DNA from: G965215055 sp965242685
Lineage (GTDB): Bacteria; Pseudomonadota; Gammaproteobacteria; UBA4575
Direction: 5' to 3'
NCBI GenBank assembly: GCA_965242685.1
Contig: OZ251487.1
Span: 1,736,001 to 1,800,000 of the forward strand
DNA length: 64,000 bases
In this document: one piece after another, positions 60,366 through 64,000 of the stretch
How the letters are laid out: every line of letters starts with the position of its first letter
Position numbering within the stretch: position 1 is the stretch's first letter
Position numbers and translations under genes: made by a program
The notes under the pieces: generated by a model
Told to the model about the DNA's origin: nothing
The model's input: the letters and a program-made list of their open reading frames with translations, nothing else
The model's database searches: none

Positions 60366-60692
60366 ATGCAGCAATCCATTGAAGAAGAATTGATATCTTT
60401 CTTTGAGCAGGTAGCTCAAAGAAACGCCACCCGGTTGAAAAGATTGCAACAAGAATCGCGTTTCAGTGTCGAACGGGGGCGGTGGTGTTTTACCTTGCCG
60501 GATCTGTACCTTTTTCTCCGGCGTCAGAACAAGGTTTTCAACCGTATTGACTATAAACGATTCCGGCAATTGGTTTTCAGCAGCAACATCAATCAGACTA
60601 CCAAATTACATGGAGCCGAAATCACGATTATCAAAAATCGCAACAAGGTGGATCAGTCGCACTATGCCTTGGTCTGGCAGCCCGAGGCATAA
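60366..60692 (+). CDS. unrecognised soluble protein downstream of cynS
   Basis: From the ATG at 60366 this is a 108-residue protein (a TTG at 60342 would add 8). It has an amphipathic N-terminal helix (IEEELISFFEQVAQRNATRLKRLQQES), an aromatic-rich middle (RGRWCFTLPDLYLFLRRQNKVF), and a likely beta hairpin at the end (AEITIIKNRNKVDQSHYALVW). It is basic, with no signal or membrane segment. I cannot name a family; the fold could be DNA-binding, which is only a guess. Confidence 0.65.
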   Translation: MQQSIEEELISFFEQVAQRNATRLKRLQQESRFSVERGRWCFTLPDLYLFLRRQNKVFNRIDYKRFRQLVFSSNINQTTKLHGAEITIIKNRNKVDQSHYALVWQPEA

Positions 60693-60898
60693 TTGTTGAA
60701 GTTTTAATAGTCGGAGTAATTCTTGGAGCATTAATTAGGGTTTGGTGTTTTTATATCAAGTGATGACAGTGAAGGAATGTGTACCGTGTACATATAACAT
60801 TAGACGTTCAGATGATGATTTAAAATTCACCTGTAAAACCTAGCGAGTAGAGTGAACTGACTCGAACATCAAAGAGTTTGGTATACGATGGGGGAGAA

Positions 60899-61558
60899 AT
60901 GGAAATAATAGCTTTAATAATCATCGTAGCGGTTATATTCATAGTTGCCGTTGTAAAAAGGCAAGTCAAAAAATCTAAATTCAGTGCGGATACACCCCTA
61001 TCCGAAGTTGATAACAGAACCGATGTGTTGATCTTTGACACTGAAACTACAGGCATCAAAAACGATGATGAAGTTATTGAAATAGGCATTATAGATACCA
61101 CAGGAAAAGAGAGGTATCACGGACTTATTATGCCAGAGAAGTCAATATCAAGAGAAGCATCTGCGGTTCACGGCTGGACTAAAGCCAAGCTCAAAAAAGC
61201 TGGTGCAAAGCCATTTATGGAACATTATCCGGCAATTAAGAAATTGTTCTCAGATGCAATTCTTATAGGTGGGTATAATGTAGTTTTTGATGCAAGGATG
61301 ATCGCACAAATGTGTGCTAGGTACGGGGTAGACATTGCAGAAAATAAGCATTCATTTTGTGTGATGAAGATTTATGCGGAACATAGAGGTGTGCCTGGTA
61401 GACATGGCAATCCCAAGTGGCATAAGCTGGAAGCGGCTATGGCGTATGAGGGTTTAAAATATGAAGGGAAAGCACACTCCGCAGTAGCAGACGCAAAAGC
61501 GACCCTATCCCTTATGCGGAAGGTTCTGGCAAATGAAGCGACAGACTGTAAAACCTAA
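60899..61558 (+). CDS. membrane-anchored DEDDh 3'-5' exonuclease
   Basis: From the ATG at 60899, preceded by GGGGGAG, this 219-residue protein has one N-terminal transmembrane helix (IIALIIIVAVIFIVAVV) and a basic stretch. A DnaQ/RNase T-like domain follows: Exo I is LIFDTETTGI, Exo II is GGYNVVFDARMIAQMC, and Exo III is AHSAVADAKATLSLM with the His of the DEDDh type. All metal ligands appear present. Membrane anchoring of this fold is unusual. Base composition looks more AT-rich than in the housekeeping genes. Confidence 0.85.
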   Translation: MEIIALIIIVAVIFIVAVVKRQVKKSKFSADTPLSEVDNRTDVLIFDTETTGIKNDDEVIEIGIIDTTGKERYHGLIMPEKSISREASAVHGWTKAKLKKAGAKPFMEHYPAIKKLFSDAILIGGYNVVFDARMIAQMCARYGVDIAENKHSFCVMKIYAEHRGVPGRHGNPKWHKLEAAMAYEGLKYEGKAHSAVADAKATLSLMRKVLANEATDCKT

Positions 61559-61677
61559 ATAAAGGTTAGTTGAATTACGAAGAACCGAGTCTCGACTAGA
61601 AGATTGGAAAAGAGTTCCCGTGTCTGGCCTGTGTAGAGAAATGCAGGAAACGTCTGTGCAATGTAGGGTTTTAAAGT

Positions 61678-61950
61678 CTACCTATCTTCCTCAGTGCGGC
61701 GTTGTTTGATAACGTCCGCAAAGCGGATAATGCTGTACGAGATGCCAAAACCGATGAGCAGGGAAACCGCCATCAATACGGCGCCCGGTAAATCAATATA
61801 TCCACCGATTTCCGTATCTATACCGAGGACACTCGACAATATCTTCATCACAAGAAATGCGATGAATATGCCGCCGAAAAAGAAAATACGTATCGGTCTG
61901 TTGCCGGCCGTTATTGTGTTGACGAAATTATCTGCCCATCGTCTTTTCAC
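61678..61950 (-). CDS. small two-TM membrane protein
   Basis: This 90-residue protein has a GTG start behind a GGAG site. Two hydrophobic segments (IRIFFFGGIFIAFLVMKILSSVLGI and LPGAVLMAVSLLIGFGISYSIIRF) are separated by a short acidic loop, and both ends are basic or charged. No family is recognised. It is the only minus-strand gene between cbtB and the right edge. Confidence 0.6.
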   Translation of the reverse strand: MKRRWADNFVNTITAGNRPIRIFFFGGIFIAFLVMKILSSVLGIDTEIGGYIDLPGAVLMAVSLLIGFGISYSIIRFADVIKQRRTEEDR

Positions 61951-62046
61951 GCCGTATCGCTCCGGTACTCTCAGGTGTGATTCACTTTTTTTCGGTGTAA
62001 GGCTGGTTTAAGCAGTTTCGAGACTATCATAAACGTGGCTCGACTC

Positions 62047-62087
62047 ATAGCCAACCTCTATGAAGTCAATAACCACAAAGTCTTAGA
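62047..62087 (+). promoter_or_regulatory. shared upstream motif, copy A (before the NTF2-like gene)
   Basis: This 41-base segment matches 62826-62866 at 30 positions without gaps. Conserved blocks are ATAGYCAACYTCTAT and ACAAAGTCTTWGA. It lies about 80 bases before the start at 62166. A shared operator or promoter is likely; the regulator is unknown. Confidence 0.5.
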
Positions 62088-62165
62088 CAAATAAAGGCCG
62101 CCCCTTACAATGGCATGGTACTGTTTGTAGTTTTTGCCAGTAATCACCGAAATAAGGAGGCAATA

Positions 62166-62636
62166 ATGTCTGAGGAGCGCCCCCCTTTTCCTCCGTTTAG
62201 TCGGGAGGATGCGATAAAGAAAATTCGGATGGCCGAGAATGCGTGGAACTCCCGTGACCCAGAAAAAGTTTCACTTGCTTATACTGAAGATAGCCGCTGG
62301 CGTAACCGCTCAGAGTTTCTTAACGGACGCCAAGAGATCGTTGAATTTCTTACACGTAAGTGGGCGCGTGAGATTGAGTACCGTTTGATCAAGGAGCTTT
62401 GGACGTTCGGTGATAACCGTATCGCGGTACGTTTTCAGTATGAGTGTCGTGATACCTCGAACAACTGGTTTCGTTCGTACGGTAATGAAAACTGGGAATT
62501 CGATGAACGGGGGCTCATGCGTCGGCGCGAGGCCAGTATCAACGATGTCCCCATTGCGGAATCTGAACGGAAATTCTTTTGGGAGCAAGGCCCTCGGCCA
62601 GACGATCATCCCGGTTTGACGGAATTGGGGCTTTAA
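62166..62636 (+). CDS. NTF2-like (SnoaL/DUF1348) protein
   Basis: This 156-residue cone-fold protein starts at an ATG with AAGGAGG in front. The DUF1348 features are RMAENAWNSRDPEKVSLAYTEDSRWRNRSEFLNGRQEIVEFLTRKWARE and FQYECRDTSNNWFRSYGNENWEFDERGLMRRREASIND. The family has no established reaction. It precedes scnB on the same strand and shares an upstream motif with it, which suggests a role linked to thiocyanate use. Confidence 0.9.
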   Translation: MSEERPPFPPFSREDAIKKIRMAENAWNSRDPEKVSLAYTEDSRWRNRSEFLNGRQEIVEFLTRKWAREIEYRLIKELWTFGDNRIAVRFQYECRDTSNNWFRSYGNENWEFDERGLMRRREASINDVPIAESERKFFWEQGPRPDDHPGLTELGL

Positions 62637-62670
62637 GTCTGTGGTGCCGTGCGTAGCACGGTGGGCAGAC
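62637..62670 (+). terminator. hairpin downstream of the NTF2-like gene
   Basis: An inner 6-bp stem CCGTGC/GCACGG with a GTA loop is flanked by GTCTG/CAGAC, starting right after the TAA stop. It has no T-run. It could terminate or protect the upstream transcript. Confidence 0.45.
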
Positions 62671-62825
62671 ATAGAGCCTACGATGAACTGCCGGCCTTGC
62701 CGCCCGTTCATTTATCGGCTGTGTAGAGCAGGGGCGGTCTGCAAGCTTGCCTAACGCCCCTCTGGACTTGCATCAAATACGACCTTACTTTGAATTGGAA
62801 GATGTACAGAAATACCCCGTTAGCT

Positions 62826-62866
62826 ATAGTCAACTTCTATAGGATTGATAAAAACAAAGTCTTTGA
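62826..62866 (+). promoter_or_regulatory. shared upstream motif, copy B (before scnB)
   Basis: This is the counterpart of 62047-62087, about 160 bases before scnB. Both copies are followed by TGGCAT, at 62111-62116 and 62910-62915, which may be part of the same arrangement. Confidence 0.5.
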
Positions 62867-63025
62867 TTGTGAAATTGTCTTTTTGATAAGCTGTTCAGTA
62901 AAGCTAGGTTGGCATTAATTATATACGTAAGAAATAAGTACAAAGTTCTGAAAAATGTGCGCAACCTGGTTTGGAAAGTAATTTGTTTCGCCAGTTATTA
63001 ATCAAAGAAGTAGGAGTTTAAAGCC

Positions 63026-63457
63026 ATGCCATCGCCTACCAGAAGAAAAGTGATGAAACACATTGATATTGTTGGCCATCTACAGCCAGCTTTACACCAG
63101 CCCCAACATGCACCCTTTCCGGATGAAGTTGATAATGCCCACTTCAGGGCTTATATGCGAACGTCGCATGACGTTGGTGGCGAACCGGATGTATCCATTC
63201 CTTGGCAGGAAAAGGAAGAGGAACAGTGGGAACTGAATACTTACGTAACTTGTGAATGCCTCGCTTGGCGGGGTGTTTGGAACGCTGAGGAAAGGCGTCG
63301 CCGGCAAAATGTTGATTTGGGCCAAACGCAGTACCTGGGTTTGCCCTATTACGGGCGATGGCTGTTGTCTGCTGCGAGGATCATGGTTGACAAACAATAC
63401 ATTACACTCACAGAGCTAATGAATAAAATTGATGAGGTCAAAAAGCGTTATGAGTAG
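63026..63457 (+). CDS. scnB: thiocyanate hydrolase beta subunit
   Basis: This 143-residue subunit belongs to the cobalt-type enzyme that hydrolyses thiocyanate to carbonyl sulfide and ammonia. The segments LQPALHQPQHAPFPDEV, EEEQWELNTYVTCECLAWRGVWNAEERRRRQN and LGLPYYGRWLLSAARIMVDKQYITLTELMNKI match Thiobacillus thioparus ScnB as I recall it. The C-terminus is slightly shorter. Its stop overlaps the scnA start by 8 bp, and gene order B-A-C is as in T. thioparus. Confidence 0.94.
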   Translation: MPSPTRRKVMKHIDIVGHLQPALHQPQHAPFPDEVDNAHFRAYMRTSHDVGGEPDVSIPWQEKEEEQWELNTYVTCECLAWRGVWNAEERRRRQNVDLGQTQYLGLPYYGRWLLSAARIMVDKQYITLTELMNKIDEVKKRYE

Positions 63458-63803
63458 AGGACATCACGCCGAAAAAGCTACGGGGAAAGGCGATCCCCAG
63501 TGTTTCAGAGGTGAAGCGGGCCCACCCAAATTTAAAGTAGGTGACCGCGTGCAGGTCAAGGATCTGCCAGACATTTTTTATACCCGCTGTCAGGTTTACA
63601 CGCGCGGTGCGGTCGGGACAGTGGCGGTTGTAACCCATGAAAGCCCCGCACCAGAGGATGAAGCTTGGGACAACGTTGATTCTCCCGAATGGTTTTACAT
63701 CGTGCGCTTTCGGCAGAAGGACCTTTGGCCTGATTATCCTGATGCGTACGAGAATGACACGTTACAAACGGAGTTTTCTGAGCGTTGGTTGGAGCCAGCG
63801 TAA
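63450..63803 (+). CDS. scnA: thiocyanate hydrolase alpha subunit
   Basis: This 117-residue subunit starts at the ATG inside the scnB 3' end. It matches ScnA: HHAEKATGKGDPQCF, FKVGDRVQVKDLPDIFYTR, YTRGAVGTVAVVTHESPAPEDEAW and the end DTLQTEFSERWLEPA. ScnA and ScnB together correspond to the nitrile hydratase beta subunit split in two. scnC follows after 43 bp. Confidence 0.94.
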   Translation: MSRGHHAEKATGKGDPQCFRGEAGPPKFKVGDRVQVKDLPDIFYTRCQVYTRGAVGTVAVVTHESPAPEDEAWDNVDSPEWFYIVRFRQKDLWPDYPDAYENDTLQTEFSERWLEPA

Positions 63804-63846
63804 CCTGACTAAACGGATATAGCACAGAACAGAAGAGGAAAAAAAA

Positions 63847-64000
63847 ATGGCAGAAGAGAAACATAAAACTGCACCCATGGTTGATGAAGTCAGCGAATTT
63901 GAGGTGCTTGAAGTCGCCGTTCGTGAACTTGCTGTTGAAAAAGGCCTTTTTACCGCCGAAGACCATAGACGGTTTACAGAGTTTGCACATGGCATAGGCC
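63847..64000 (+). CDS. scnC: thiocyanate hydrolase gamma subunit (partial, 3' end beyond window)
   Basis: Fifty-one codons are visible: MAEEKHKTAPMVDEVSEFEV, then LEVAVRELAVEKGLFTAEDHRRF, matching the ScnC/nitrile hydratase alpha N-terminus. A strong AAGAGGAA site precedes the ATG. The metal site (CxxCSC-type motif with modified Cys ligands that bind Co3+) lies past the edge and cannot be checked. Confidence 0.92.
   Translation, partial: MAEEKHKTAPMVDEVSEFEVLEVAVRELAVEKGLFTAEDHRRFTEFAHGIG

Larger units (their letters stand above)
62637..63025 (+). other. scn operon upstream region
   Basis: This 389-bp gap holds the hairpin at its left end, the shared motif copy B in the middle and an AT-rich stretch before scnB (TTGGCA at 62909-62914, then TATATA). 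AGGAG is the ribosome binding site at about 63011. I see no ORF worth reporting. Confidence 0.5.

Overview
The window reads as chromosomal DNA of a gammaproteobacterium, most likely a chemolithoautotrophic sulfur oxidiser able to use thiocyanate. Gene orders typical of Gammaproteobacteria support this: lptM-lysA-dapF-DUF484-xerC, hslV-hslU-DUF971-ubiE-ubiJ-ubiB, thrB opposite polA, engB opposite cytochrome c4-dsbA, and mutY-yggX-tRNA-Phe. The thiocyanate inference rests on scnB-scnA-scnC at the right edge and a cynR-cynS cyanase locus a few kilobases before it. All assignments come from reading motifs and recalled family sequences; no database search was run.

Layout. Positions 1-7.2 kb (minus strand) hold a multisubunit Mrp/Mnh-type cation/proton antiporter operon with three MnhD/NuoL-type subunits; the last one runs off the left edge. 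7.5-13.6 kb holds hemD-hemC (minus), then argH, an esterase, lptM, lysA and a CoA-binding protein. 13.6-19.6 kb is one 2015-residue autotransporter built from about twelve ~100-residue repeats and a C-terminal beta-barrel. 19.7-31.5 kb is a plus-strand housekeeping block (dapF, DUF484, xerC, hslVU, DUF971, ubiEJB, uvrD) followed by a TRAP binding protein; the TRAP permease genes face it on the other strand. 33.5-57 kb is core metabolism and replication: thrB, polA, engB, cytochromes c4 and c5, dsbA, comM, ubiK, speE/speA, nadA, an acyl-CoA synthetase, a SPOR protein, argS, priA, a DegQ-type protease, moaD, moaC, mutY, yggX and tRNA-Phe.

Immediately after the tRNA-Phe 3' end the character changes to accessory genes: cobalt transporter CbtBA, CynR, a 57-residue acidic ORF, cyanase, an unrecognised ORF, a membrane-anchored DEDDh exonuclease, a small membrane protein, an NTF2-like protein, and the cobalt enzyme thiocyanate hydrolase. 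These form a coherent set: thiocyanate hydrolysis to carbonyl sulfide and ammonia, cyanate detoxification, and supply of the cobalt the hydrolase needs. It looks like a thiocyanate/cyanate island anchored at a tRNA gene, although no integrase or second att copy is visible here.

The strongest candidates for undescribed biology are: an in-frame C-terminal extension of MoaC that carries its own near-perfect ribosome binding site and start codon; a ~41-bp motif shared by the upstream regions of the NTF2-like gene and scnB, suggesting co-regulation; a second repeat placed in front of both the 57-residue ORF and cynS; and the two-level repeat structure of the giant autotransporter.
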